This document shows, piece after piece, positions 22,100 through 33,999 of a stretch of DNA of 64,000 nt. Positions within the stretch are counted from its first letter, which is position 1. Every line of letters starts with the position of its first letter. Both the position numbers and the translations under genes were made by a program. The stretch is from Costus lasius (lineage: Eukaryota > Streptophyta > Magnoliopsida > Zingiberales > Costaceae): contig CM050450.1 in the NCBI GenBank assembly GCA_027563935.2, forward strand, positions 9,345,957 through 9,409,956, written 5' to 3'. The notes below the pieces were generated by a model. That model saw nothing but the letters and a program-made list of their open reading frames with translations. It was not told where the DNA came from and made no database searches.

Positions 22100-23400
22100 A
22101 GCCAGGACCTACTCCTGATTCATTAGATACATGTTGTTCCGGTCTTCTAGGCCCAGGCTCCCATCTTCCTCATCCTCGTCTACCTGGTTTGGAGGCATGA
22201 GGTCAGCCACCTCCTTTCCTTTCATCTGCGCCCTGTCTATGGGGGAAGGAATTGGAACATCTGGCTTATCAGCACCCTCATTTGCAGAAGAGACCCCCTG
22301 AGAAGCTCCCGGAGGATATACAGTATCAGTACTCTTTGTGCTTTCCCTGGAAGGCAGATTTTTGGTATGCCCAGAACCTGCAGTCTCTCTCTGTTGATGC
22401 GTCCTCTCCTTCCACACTTGCCTCTCCACCACCTTCCCTGTGCTAGGGCAGGTCTTAGGGCTGTGTCCGAAGGTGCTGCATTTGGTACACTGGGGGGCAC
22501 CGCCTCATACTCGAATCTAAGTCCCACCCCTGCTCCGCCATTCACCGCTACTGAAAGCTCCTTAGGGAAGTCAGCAGCCGCTCCCATTTCTACACAAACC
22601 CGGGCGTAGCCCAACCTAGACTTGGCGGCTGTAGCTTTGTCTACGAAGAGGGGCTTTCCAAGAGCACTCGTCATCTTACCGATGATTCCAGGAGACTATC
22701 ATTTTAGTAGTAGATTCATAATGCGAACCCAGATGGGGATAGACGATAAGTCCACCCGAACCAGCTCATCTTCAGGATTCCATAGCTTTAAAATCAGGAC
22801 CTTGCCAAACACAAACCAGGGTCCATTCTCTAAAACATTCATCTTGTCTTCCTCGGTGCCAAATCGGAACAAGATAAAGCCTGCGGAGCGTGTACATTTC
22901 TAGTTCTCCTTTGGGAGCCCATAAGTGGGAAAGCTTCTGCTTTAAGACTTGAAAATTTGGCCTATACCCATCGAAATGCCCCACCAAGATGTACTCCCAG
23001 TAAGAACAGTTATCAGCCAGTTCTTCCTCCGAAACCGAAATATCTAGAGAACCTTGCTTGACTGACACATCAGAAGGGGACAGGGTGCAGACAGCTTCAG
23101 CATTAGTGGAGGAGGCGAAGAGGGAGCTCCACGACTTTACAGCAGGGGGAGGGGCTCCCGAAACATGATGCGAGACATGTAGCGTTTGAGGGGGCAACAC
23201 CCGGGCCGCTTTGTCGGCTGGGATGCCCGAGCGCGCCATCATAGAGGAGGACCCCATACGAAGCCGCCCAATCGACCAGCGAACCCCCGCCCAACGGGAC
23301 CACCCCCAGGCCGGACTCAAAAGACAAAGACGAAAAGCGCCAAAATAAAATCCAGGAACCAAATTGAAGCAACTCCCTAGAAGTATTGTTGTTCAAATTC
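22100..23400 (-). pseudogene. LINE ORF1: DUF4283 and zinc-knuckle nucleic-acid-binding protein
   Basis: Minus strand. The N-terminal part is low-complexity; the DUF4283-like domain reads WEYILVGHFDGYRPNFQVLK, WAPKGELEMYTL and FREWTLVCVWQGPDFK. After a frame change come LGKPLFVDKATAAKSRLGYA and a CCHC knuckle CTKCSTFGHSPKTC (near 22445-22490). Further frame changes break the C-terminal part. This is the usual plant L1 ORF1 layout, upstream of the endonuclease. Confidence 0.82.
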
Positions 23401-23475
23401 TTTGAATGCGGATTATCTTGCTATGCCGGCTACACAATTACCTATTTTTAGTTACCAATCTCTAAACATTTATGA

Positions 23476-23815
23476 TTCGGTAAGGATTTATAATTAAACA
23501 ATTAGCGGGTTATGAAAAAGCAGTGGTAATAATAAATTATTTGATGCAATGTTAAATTTATATTTCGTACAAATATATAAATATCGTCACTAGCTTTTTT
23601 TTATTTTATCAAACTAAGTGTAATATAATTATGAACATATAATATTTATAAAAATTTTTATTTTTATTTTTAAAATAATTATATATATATATATATGAAC
23701 TATATATTATATATATTAAAATTTAATGTATATTAGGGGTGAGCATTCCGTTTCTAAAATTAATTTTTATTGATTTTCGTAAAATTCTAATTTTATCGAT
23801 TTAGTTATTTTTTAA
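23476..23815. other. Continuation of the BTB 3' flank, AT-rich
   Basis: Starts with the LINE target-site copy. The first about 70 bp match the downstream flank of the BTB copy at 36004-36436 (GGATTTATAATTAAACAATT versus 36458). It then becomes AT-rich with a (TA)n run near 23682-23696. At 23737 TTAGGGGTGAGCATTCCG looks like one end of a hAT element, but no partner end was found. Confidence 0.45.
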
Positions 23816-24035
23816 AAAGATAAAAAAATTATAATAGATTAAAATAATAAGGGAATATTTTCAACCAATAGATGACAAAGAGAGTTGATGAGACCATTCA
23901 ACAAATAATATGCTTACACTCAATTAAAATCAAAATGTTTCAAATGACAAGTGGTTAGATTGTCACTCTTGATGCCCTACACTTTTTAAGGAACACATGA
24001 GAGCATTTTATCATATTAGTTTGTTAGGTGATTAA
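23815..24035. repeat. Duplicated BTB upstream flank, block 2 (second copy)
   Basis: Matches 9470-9610 and 44390-44600: AATATTTTCAACCAATAGAT, GACAAGTGGTTAGATTGTCA, CTCTTGATGCCCTACACTTT and AAGGAACACATGAGAGC. No BTB gene follows immediately; other sequence is inserted before the next BTB remnant at 28150. Confidence 0.8.
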
Positions 24036-24289
24036 TTATGTTCTCCAAACTGAATTAAAGGATAAGTTGCCAGACACTACCTCTACAATATGTATGCTGA
24101 TTTTCAAGTTTTTGATAAAGAAATGGAAGTAGTTTGAGTTGGAAGATAGTGCTTCATGTTGCTGACCTCTCATTTCCTCTTTCTTCTTCTCACTCTCCCT
24201 TGCTTGGAAAAATATTCTAGGCACAGCCCGTAGCTAAAATGGCTTAGGCACAGGCTTCATCCACCATTCGAATGTGCATCTCAATACCG

Positions 24290-24830
24290 CTCATGGACTT
24301 ATTTAAGTTTGACAATAAATGTAAAGTTTGACAAAACTAGATTCAACAATAAACAACAAAGTTTGACAAAAAATAAGTTCAACAATTGTTATATAATGTT
24401 GAACTTATTTAAAACTTATAACTTTATTATAAACTTTGTCTTATATCATTGAACTTATTTAAAACTTATAATTTTATCGTCGAACTTATTTATAATTTAT
24501 AAATTTATCGTTGAACTTTTTCTGGATATCGTCAAACTTTTTCTAAAACATGATTTTATTGTTGAACAAGCAAGTCTACTCCACTTCACGCCTTATTTAA
24601 AAAAGTTCGACGATGTATGATAAAGTTCGACGATAAAATCATGTTTTAGAAAAAGTTTGATGATATCTAGAAAAAGTTCGACGATAATTTTATAAATTTT
24701 AAAAAAGTTCGACGATAATTTTATAAATTTTAAAAAAGTTCGACGATAAATTTATAAATTGTTCGACGATAAATTTATAAATTTTAAATAAGTTCGACGA
24801 TAATTTATAAATTTATAAAGTTAGACTTAA
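24290..24830. repeat. Foldback-like inverted array of TTCGACGATAA units
   Basis: The left half carries repeated ATCGTCGAACTT-type units separated by TTATAAATTTATA-type spacers (24385-24570). The right half (24600-24825) carries the complementary AAAAAGTTCGACGATAAT units. The two meet around 24570-24600 (CAAGCAAGTCTACTCCACTT). Units recur every 30-45 bp. Together they could form a long imperfect hairpin. No coding potential. Confidence 0.75.
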
Positions 24831-26500
24831 TTTTGACTTGGTCAAATTTTGCATGATTATTTTAAACCATGATTGAACCTAGACTTAGTCAACATTTATG
24901 TCTAAATTTTGACTTTGATTGGAATGCAATTCTAAATTTTAATGAGACACTAATTCTTATTGTTTTGATTACCATATAATCAAATATGAGGTCAAGCCAA
25001 TTAGATGCACACATTAAGCCTAGTCCAAGCTCAAGTTCAAGTCAATGATGAAGCCCAACTTTTGGCAAGCCCAGTCAACGTTAAGAAGATCAGCTTGCGT
25101 GAGGCAGCTTGCTAAGGAAGGATAGAAGAACTGCAATTTTTGTATGGATGTATGAATGCAGTTGCCCGTTGCAGCAAGCGTATGGCAGAGGAAGAGCAGC
25201 CGCCCGTTGCAGTTGGCGTTTGCGGAAGACAAAGAACACCAACGGCTAGGAGGAGCTCCATCACACCAACGGCTAAGAGGAACTCCATCTTCCTCCTTTA
25301 AATCTCCCTTCTTCCGTGTAATCGAAGTAGTTGAAGAATTTTGAATCAATGAAATGAAATAGTTTTTCGTATCTTCCTTTTTTCGGATGTTTTCTCCCCC
25401 TTTTCCGGTGCTTGTATCGCCACACAGCCTTCCCCTCTTCTTCTCTAGGTGCCGAGCACCTCTCTTCCCTCTTCTCCAGCTGAACGTCACCCATCTTCCA
25501 CCTCTAACCACGCTTAAACAATATTCCGCCGCTGTCGCACACCATCGTTGTCGCAACCCACCGTCTGGCTGTCGCACACCATCGTTGTCGCAACCCACCG
25601 TCTGATTCCTGCTGCTGTCGCAAACAATCCCCTGCTCCACGTCTTTTTCCGCCGCTGTCACTTCCGTTTCCGCCCAGCTTCCCCTGTTCCAGATCTAGAA
25701 GACTGCGCCGCACGCAGCTTCACGACCGGAGTTCTCCTCGCACGCTCGACTGTCAGCAACATCTCTGGATCCTCTCCAATCTGAAGCCGTCCCATCCTCC
25801 GACCATCTCCAGCCAACGGCGATGGCCAGCCTTCATCCAGGCACCGTCACCAACCTCATCAGGTTCCGCCTCCCAGCCAACCAAGCTTTCCAACGCCTTA
25901 CAACTTCCTATTCGAGGTTTTATTCCGTTGCCTTATTGCTGCTTGACTGATTCGTTATTCTTGTTGCAGGATTAAGCGGGTGATCTACACTTGTGAAGCT
26001 CGCTCCAACAATCAGATTCATGGCGTCAATTTGCTAGTGCTCTCTCCTACATCAGTTAAGTTGTAAAAGTAGTTTTTTTTTTATTAAAACTACAAATAAA
26101 ATAGGCCCTAGAGCTTTGGTCGCTAACACTTCCCTCCCCGGCTTCTCCCTCTCACGTCTGCCTTCTCGCGCGACATGTGTTCGAAACGTCGCCGAGCCAT
26201 CTCCGGCGACCTGCGACTGTTCCGGGTGTCGATTGGTGGAGGGCGACACTTCTTGTAGCGACGATTTGGCGTCCTCTCGCGTGGGCACGCGCTAGGCCGT
26301 TCTCTCTCGTTGAAGCCTGTCCGCATCGCCGCCAGCTTTCGACGTTCCTGTCAAGCGAACATTGTTTCCGGGCCAGCAGGATCATTTTCTCACGATTTCC
26401 CCAATTGCCGCTGCCGTTCTCTGCTGCACCGCCACTGTTCTGCTGCCGCTAGCGACCTGTCTGGCGTGTCGTTTGGTAATGACATTTTACCCATTGTATT
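24831..26500. other. Unassigned sequence, possibly LTR-like
   Basis: No coding region supported. 24831-25100 is AT-rich. 25100-26050 is moderately GC-rich and contains a 36-bp tandem duplication (CACACCATCGTTGTCGCAAC at about 25538 and 25574). Features such as AATCAATGAAATGAAATAG near 25345 resemble retrotransposon LTRs, but no paired repeat, primer site or TSD was found. 26100-26480 is GC-rich without a convincing ORF. Confidence 0.3.
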
Positions 26501-28149
26501 TCTTTTCTATTGATAAGGTTTTGTTTGGTTGTTGGGTGATGTGTATATATATATATATATATAGAATTATAGCTGAGACGTATTTAACTATTTATAAGTG
26601 AATGTATGATAGGCGTACATGTATATTGGGTTGAAATTAGAAATATGATAAATAAGTGTGGAGGTTAGAGAGTGGTGATATGTGTTTTTGTTATGTGATG
26701 TTAAAAGTGATACTTGGATTGAGGCTAATCAGGGTGGTTCGAGGACTAAAGGCTAGATACAGAGGCATAAATCATTTCTCTTTTTTCACAATTAACATTA
26801 AAATATATATGGTAAGTAAGGTTTTAGATGCCATCTTGTTGTTCCTCTTTATTGATCTTGCTTCAACATTATTGTGCTCGTGTAGTCGTTCAATGATATA
26901 TGCATGTGATTGTGGTTGTTTGATTCATGATATATACATGTGATTGTAGTCGTTCAAATTGCATTTTGTTGGTATAGATAATACTGAGTTTAGTATAGTA
27001 CTAGGGGTAATTTTAATGGATTACTAGTTTAAGCATTTGTTACGAATATAGTAAGTAGTTGTTATGGGCTTATGGGCCTATCATTGTCTTGTATAGTGAT
27101 CCGTACTTATATGGTATATGTCGTGGCATTGTGATCTTTGAAATGGTTGATTATAGCTAGAGGGCTAGGCTCTATGTGCCAATGATTCATGTGTGGTCAT
27201 GTAGCAGCTATGAGGCCAGTGGGTTCAGTAACCTACTTGGCATATTTTGGAATTGTACCAATGTTACCTTGGTGTTGAATGCAATACTTTTCGAGTTGTT
27301 ATTGTATAATTATTCCATCATGTGAGCAATAAAAGAAACATTCTTAATAAGAGTGTGAGCTAGCTTGCAATGTAGTTGAGTTATGGTAATTATTTTTGAT
27401 TGCATGACATTGTATTGATTTTATATTTTTGGCGTTTGGATATTAGGAAGTAAAGTTTCTTTTATTATGGTATAGCTCACTTGACCTTGATGCATGTGCA
27501 TATCTTGTGATTTGTACTTAGCCATTTGGGCTAACATTCCTTGTTTTGCCTCTAGGTAAATTGATTGCTTAGGTTAATGATAATAGTAGTTAGATATAGA
27601 GGCTACTAAATTATATTGATATTATAGAGGGTTAAATATATAGATAGGAGGACTTATGTTTTGGTGATATAAATAGTTATTTGGAATAGTGTTCTCATTT
27701 ACTATAGTTTTGATATTGTTATATTATGATTTTGGATTTGATATTTTGATTAATTAGGTGTGTCGATCTTTGAGATGGTATTTGGACCCTTTGAAATTGT
27801 TTTAGTTTTGGTACATTAAACAAATGTTTCGGTTTTATTACATGTTAAATGTTAGTAAATTGTAAAACAGTTTATTATATAAGTATGTGTGATTGTTTAT
27901 GTGATCATTATATAAATGAGGTTTTACTGTTATATGGTTTTTAAATTATTTGGTATAGTTTTATGGAGTATGTATTGATGAACTTTTTTTCAATTATATG
28001 AGTTTATTGTGAGTTTATGGTACATGGGCTTATTTTGGCACACCTACTCTACCGTGGTTCGGTTAACCCCTGTTTATGGGTTGTCACTAACTTTCTCTCA
28101 CCTGACCCCATGAGCTTTAACTAAACAAAGTATTATATGGAAGAGCCCC
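26501..28149. other. T-rich intergenic sequence, nothing recognised
   Basis: Low-complexity, T/TA-rich sequence with a (TA)n run at about 26544-26562. The short frames are not supported by any domain or composition. Confidence 0.35.
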
Positions 28150-28332
28150 TTCCGAGTTGAACTTAATCATTTAAGTTATATATATAACAAGAGATTTCAT
28201 TGATATCCAAGATAATAATAATGTCATTAACATGTTGATTAAGAGAACAACATAGTTTTGACATCATGCTAAACAACAATAAGGAATTTTATATATTAGA
28301 AACTCTGAAACATATTTATATAGAACAACTAA
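28150..28332. repeat. Duplicated BTB-cluster flank, block 1 (second copy)
   Basis: Second copy of the block at 9125-9300 (AACAAGAGATTTCATTGATA, GATTAAGAGAACAAC, TTTTGACATCATGC). Here it is fused directly to a BTB exon-3 fragment. Confidence 0.7.
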
Positions 28333-28556
28333 GCATCCCCTTCAGAAGCAGTGCCGCAATCGGATTCTGGAGGCGCTGCAACCCTCTAATGCGCTCGAGG
28401 CGAGCGCTGGAGGTCTCCCAGATCTACTCCGACGCAGAGCTGAAGGAGGAGATCATAGACCTGATCATTGATCAGCCGGCTACGAGGAGTTCGCGCGCAG
28501 GAATGCTCATCTGTCCGTCGTCTATCACGCGAGCGTTGCTACAGCGTGACAAGTAG
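28333..28556 (+). pseudogene. BTB/POZ gene, 3' fragment of exon 3
   Basis: Matches the C-terminal third of the BTB exon 3: CATCCCCTTC-AGAAGCAGTG, then a frame encoding VSQIYSDAELKEEIIDLIID (the paralogues read CSDAAMKQKIINLIID), then CGGCTACGAGGAGTTCGC and ITRALLQRDK. A deletion removes about 20 bp between LIID and the GYEEF segment, and indels shift the frame near the start. Exons 1, 2 and the BTB core are absent. Clearly a relic. Confidence 0.8.
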
Positions 28557-28964
28557 TGGGAGCTAATTGATGATGATCCGTCAAAGAATTTGTGGCTAAG
28601 CATGTTTATCAGTTTTGTGTTTTAATGATTGGCATGGAAGGTGTCAGCTAGTTTAACCGGTAAGAAATTTGTAAGAATCTTAGTTGTGGATAATACTTTT
28701 TGTCAACTCCGGTCTTTAAAATTGTACATATATATATTTTTTGTGTTTTCTTGTTGTGTTAGAAATTATTGTTTGTTTGAGTAGTGGCGATATGTGTGTG
28801 GGTTTGTGTGGCTACGCATATTTTCTATGAAATGAATAATTTTAACAAAACTCAGTCTAGCATAACGCGCTGAAAATCTATTTTTTTGAAAGATATATAA
28901 CAAATTAAAAATAGTACCTGAAAAAAATTAAAAAAAATCTTAAAATATATATATCTCGACACAT
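28557..28964. other. Non-coding AT-rich sequence
   Basis: Downstream of the BTB relic, no gene or repeat recognised apart from short A/T runs; it ends at the MITE target site. Confidence 0.35.
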
Positions 28965-28972
28965 ATTTCAAG

Positions 28973-29478
28973 TAGACCTAACAATTCGGATCAGCTGATC
29001 ATAAACGGATCATGTCAGCTGTGACCTGTGACCCGATTAAGCCAACCCGAATACGACCCGTTTAATTAATTGAGTTAAACTGTCTAACACAAACACGACT
29101 TAAATATAATCGAATCAACTTGACACGACCCGAATAACCCATTTATCATTCATATTTTAAACATAAATAATAAATTGATAAAAATTTTATTAAAATTAAT
29201 AAAACTTTGGACTTATATGTGGGCCGAAATTTGGGTTAAAAGATATTTGGACTTATAGGTTATGAATGAGAATTTGGTGAGTTTACATTTAAATTTTTTA
29301 TATATAAATATATAGTGTAATCGGGTTAAGCGGGTCAACCCATTTACAACTTGACACGACCCGATTATTTTTGGGTCATAAACGAGTTGACTAGTTTATG
29401 ACCCGAACACGATTATAGCTGACCCTAACCCGCCTAACTTCATGTCGAGTCGGGTCGGGCTAAGTTTTGCCAGGTCTA
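28973..29478. mobile_element. hAT-type MITE
   Basis: 506 bp, terminal inverted repeats TAGACCTAACAA... / ...TTGCCAGGTCTA, flanked by a perfect 8-bp target-site duplication ATTTCAAG (28965-28972 and 29479-29486). The interior carries many GACCCG/CGGGTC motifs that are partly self-complementary (for example GACACGACCCGA). No transposase. Confidence 0.92.
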
Positions 29479-29486
29479 ATTTCAAG

Positions 29487-29714
29487 CCAACTAAAGTTCA
29501 TTTAGGTTTCACAACTGTAATTAATAAACTTTTTTAATTACTTTAAAATAAAAAAACTATAGAAAACAATTAATCAAAATTTGACAACTTCACCCCCTTT
29601 ATATAGTTGGCGATAAAATATATCAAATAATATTTTTGAGCTTATTTTTTTAATACGTGCATAGTTTTACTTGTATGGATATTTAATTTTCACAAATATT
29701 TTAATTATATATAT
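29487..29714. other. AT-rich non-coding sequence
   Basis: Nothing recognised between the MITE and the promoter-unit array. Confidence 0.3.
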
Positions 29715-29985
29715 AGCTGTGTAATCTTCTTATAAATAGCTATGTAATCTTCATGTAAATAACTATAAATAGCTATGTAATCTTCCTATAAATAGCTATG
29801 TAATCTTCCTAAGAAATGATGCTTTGAATAAATAGCTGAATTTATTTATTTTATTTTTTCTAAGTAATTTTCTTATAAATAGCTATCTAATCTTCCTTAG
29901 AAATGATGCTTTGTAGCTAATAAAGAAGATCAAGAGTTGTAATCTTCCTATAAATAGCTATCTAATTCTTTGTATAGATCTATAG
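29715..29985 (+). repeat. Array of TATA-box promoter units upstream of BTB pseudogene
   Basis: About six imperfect copies of CTTCCTATAAATAGCTATGTAAT-type units, with the same GATGCTTTGAATAAATAGC spacers as at 11024-11290. The gene-proximal TATA box is at 29949-29956, 48 bp before the ATG at 30004. Confidence 0.75.
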
Positions 29986-30650
29986 AACAATTCGAATCAC
30001 AACATGGGATGTTGCTTCATCTGCAACTCCTTAGATAACGGGTTTAAGAGGATCATATGCTTCATGTGCAGCGGTGGAGTCCGACGGCTAATCGACTTTC
30101 TGAATGAAGAAGACAGCGCTGCAGGCCCTCGTGACTCCAAGTCCACGAATAAGAACGCCATGGCAAGCTCTTGAATCTTGATCGATCCCTTTGCTGTTTC
30201 CTCCTCCTCAATTGAACTGTGAATGGCGTGCACGAATGCAGGACTTATGCAACGGATTGGAGAGGATGAAGGAGAGGGACAAGATTTTGGAGGAGAAGGT
30301 GAGTTTCTTGGACGCGGTGTCTGTGCTGAGGGAAGGAATCCTCACTGACATTCTGGTGAAACCTGGAACGGGGCAACCGATTCTTGCTCACAGAGCTTTG
30401 CTGGTGAGTATCAACATCATTCACTTGCTGCTCCTCTTTTTCCTTTTATCTCTTTGAAACTCTTTTGTTTCTTTTTCTCCTCTCTTTTCTGAATAAAGGA
30501 CCATAGTTTCTTTTATAGATCAATTTAGTTGCCCTTACCACTTAATTATCGATTTGAAATTCATGAATCTGTTTAATTCACTTCAACACGAATTACAGGC
30601 GGCAAAGTCAGAGATCCTAAGAACCATGCTGCTCGCAGACGACTGAAAAC

Positions 30651-30919
30651 TGAAAAGAATGAACATGCGCAGGAAAGTGAAGAAGATGAATAGGAATTTT
30701 GTCTTTGTTATAATTTGATTCTCCAGTTACAAAATATTTATAGAACCAATTCGTGACATCAAGCTGAATTGGTATTACACGAAAGAACCATATATGACAT
30801 GCATATACAAGAAATTAATTAATACAATAAACTGTAAATGTGAAATTATCTGTCAGATATTATTTATTCCTATGTTGGCATTGATACTGACATGGAATCG
30901 ATCTTTGAATATTTTGACA
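30651..30919 (-). repeat. 3' LTR of copia element 30651-36003
   Basis: 269 bp, paired with 35735-36003. Confidence 0.93.
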
Positions 30920-30993
30920 CTCCCCCTCAAGTTTGGAGTGGATATTAATAACTCCTAACTTAGCAGAACCTGAAATTGAATAGAACTTAATGG

Positions 30994-33900
30994 CTAAGTG
31001 AATATGTCTGCAAGTTGATTCAATGTAGATATATGTTGCAATTTGATCACACCTTCTTGGACCTTTTCTCGAATCATGTGACAGTCAATTTCTATATGCT
31101 TTGTTCGCTCATGATATACTGGGTTTGCAGCTATGTGGAGTGCTGCTTGATTGTCACAATGTAACTCAATTGGCTGAGAAGAGTTGATTCTTAAATCTTG
31201 CATAATTGTTCTCAACCAAATGATTTCAAGCATGTAGTGGCCATGAACCGATACTCTGCCTCAGCATTTGACCGTGAAACTGTGACTTGTTTCTTGCTCT
31301 TCCACGAGATCAATGATTTTCCAAGGAAAATACAGTACCCTGTGATAGATCGTCGAGTGTTAGGACATCTCTCCCAATCTGCATCATAAAAGGCACGTAG
31401 TTGTAGTGAATTTTCTATTGGGAAGAAGAGTCCCTGTCCAGGCGTCTGTTTCACATATCGTAGAACTTGATGCGCTGCCTTTAAGTGTGGAGCTCTTGGT
31501 TTATCCATAAACTGGCTCAATGTGTGGACAGCGTGTGTCAAATCAGGTCATGTGATCGTCAAATATATCAACCTTCCAATGAGTCTTCTGTAGGATGATG
31601 GATCAGCAATTTGTTCTCCTTCAAACCTACTAAGTAAGAGATTTTGGTCCATTGGTGATTGAGCTGGTTTCGTTGCTAGATATCCAATGTCTTCAAGTAT
31701 TTCTAAAGCATACTTTCTTTGTGAGATGGCAATTCCTTTGCTAGATCTTGCTACCTCTATGCCAAGGAAGTATTTTAATGTTCCAAGATCCTTTAACTTG
31801 AATCGTTTGCTAAAAAAATATTTGATATCCTCAATTTCATTTAAATCATTCCCAGCTACTATGACATCATCAACATATATGAGGAGAATTGTGAATTTGC
31901 TATCATGGACTCGGACGAACATAGAATAGTCAGCCTTTGACTGGTTAAAATTTGCTTCCTTCAGTGCATTAGTGAGCTTGATGAACCACTGTCGTGAGCT
32001 TTGCTTAAGACCATATAATGACTTGTGAAGCTTGCAGACGCGTGTCTCCCCCTTTCGTCCAAATCCAGAAGGCAAAGACATGAATACTTCTTCATCCAAG
32101 TCTCCATTCAGGAAGGCATTATTGACATCAAGCTGATGCAAATGCCAATGTCTAGCTGCAGCCGTTACAAGTAAAAGTCGGATTGTCACATGCTTTGCTA
32201 CAGGTGCAAAGGTTTCATGGTAATCTATCCCTTCTACTTGATTATACCCTTTTGCTACCAACCTGGCCTTATAACATTCAACTTCACCATTTGGCTTATA
32301 TTTGACTTTATATACCCACTTGCACCCAATAGTTTTCTTTCCATGTGGTAAAGGTTGTAATGTCCAAGTACCATTTTTTTCAAGTGCATCAAGTTCCTCT
32401 TGCATTGCAGATTTGCAGTGCACCACCTTGGATCAGAAGCAGCTTGTTCAAAAGAGGTTGGTTCTCTGGTGGTAGAGATAGCATTTGTGAAGGTTCGATG
32501 CTGTGGGCTGAGCCTATCGTATGAGAGTGTTGTATCCAAGGAATATTTGACATTTGATACCTTGACTAAGGCAGATGTGGATGAAGGCATCTGTTTTGTT
32601 GGAAGAGAAGTTCCAATGTGATACTCATTTAAATATCTTGGAATTCTAATATTGCGCACGGGTCGTTGTTGTAAAGTTTGGTCACCTGAAATGGGATTTT
32701 GTGAAGGTTGAATACCTTCTTGATTATCTTCAGCTGAAGTACATCCTCTATCAAGTATGGCTTGATCATTTTCCTTGGCCGGAAATGCAGCAGGATTGAG
32801 AATGAGCATTTGTTCACCATTGCCCTCTTTTTCTTGCAAGGAATGTTCAATAATTTTCATATTGGTAGAAGCATAAGGAAATATGTCTTCATAGAAGGTG
32901 ACATCACGTGAAATAAAAATATGGTTGTTCGATAGATCCAATACTTTGTATCCTTTTTGCGCATGTGGATAGCCTAAGAATATGCATTTGATGGCTCTTG
33001 ATCAAACTTGGTTCTATTCATATGATGTGTTGATGCAAAGCATAAACACCCAAATACCCGAAGGTGGTTGTAAGATGGTATTTTATGAGTGAGTATCTCA
33101 ATCGGTGTCTTCCCTTGCAACATTTGACTTGGAGTCCGATTTATTAGATAAGTTGCCATCAATATGGCATCTCCCCAAAAAATTTTGGCAACGTTAAGAA
33201 GGTGTCTGTGCTTTCTTTCAACTACTCCATTTTGTTGTGGAGTTGATATGCAACTCGTTTGATGTATGATCCCTTTTTCCAAGTAGTAATTTTCCATAAT
33301 GAACTCAGCTCCATTATCACTTCTAAGGATCTTAACTCTTGATGAGAATTGATTTTCAATTAAGTTGATGAATTTGACAATCTGTGAACGTGTCTCAGAT
33401 TTGTGGCGCATGAGGTAAGTCCAAGTACATATGGTGTAATCGTCCACAATTGTGAGAAAATATCTCGCTGCTATGGTAGTTGGAACGCTATATCCTCCCC
33501 AAATATCAACATGTATTAATTCAAATGCTTTCTTTGTGTGTGAATAAAACTTGTTGGAAAAGGTAACCGAGTATGTTTTGCAAGAGGACAAATGAAGCAA
33601 ACTGAATCTTTATTGAGTTCCACATCTGTAACATAATTTTTAAGAAGAGCAAGAATTTTATTTGATGGGTGTCCCATGCGTCGATGCCAAATATCTGTAG
33701 ACGTGTGCGTTGATGTCTGAGTAACATTGCTCCTTGCCTGTTGAGGAAGATCAAGGTAATACAAGCCCTCATGCTCAGTTCCTGTCCCAATCGTCTTCCC
33801 CGATCATTGGTCCTGCAATGTACAGATCTTGCTGGTGAACGATGCCTTGTACGGAGAATTGTGCAATAGCATACTAACTGAAATTAAATTCAGTTTAAAA

Positions 33901-33994
33901 GAGGGAATGCATAGCACATCTTGCAATATAAATCCTGCAAATTCTATGTTTCCAATATGAGTGGCTGGAGCTGTTTTTCCATTCGGTAGATGAA
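30994..33994 (-). pseudogene. Copia Pol (integrase, reverse transcriptase, RNase H), broken
   Basis: From high to low coordinate: end of protease region (VHLPNGKTA near 33975), GAG-pre-integrase (IWHRRMGHPSNKIL), integrase core (VDIWGGYSVPTT, ILRSDNGAEFIM, STPQQNGVVERKHRHLLN), reverse transcriptase (GCKWVYKVKYKPNGEVECYK, QLDVNNAFLNGDLDEEV, LLIYVDDVIVAGND) and RNase H ([58 protein letters not shown]). The frame breaks at several places (near 33560, 32960, 32300-32400 and 31545), so no full polyprotein is possible. Confidence 0.9.
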
Positions 33995-33999
33995 CAAGC

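Larger units (their letters stand above)
12476..23475 (-). mobile_element. L1-type LINE with nested copia and MITE insertions
   Basis: The element reads on the minus strand. Its poly(A)-side end is the T-run at 12476 and its 5' end is near 23475. Both ends are flanked by the 14-bp direct repeat TTCGGTAAGGATTT (12462-12475 and 23476-23489), the expected target-site duplication. The sequence right of the repeat (ATAATTAAACAATTAG) matches the 3' flank of another BTB copy (36465), confirming that the LINE split the downstream flank of the BTB gene at 11304. Without the nested copia (14127-18687) and MITE (13443-13934) it is about 5.9 kb, normal for a full-length plant L1. Both ORFs carry stops and frameshifts. 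Confidence 0.8.

Noticed and set aside
23737..23800. hAT element end (TTAGGGGTGAGCATTCCG)
   Set aside because: Only one end is visible; no partner inverted repeat or 8-bp duplication found.
25020..25661. Minus-strand frame of 213 codons
   Set aside because: Contains a tandem nucleotide duplication and no recognisable domain; complement also open. Likely non-coding LTR-like sequence.
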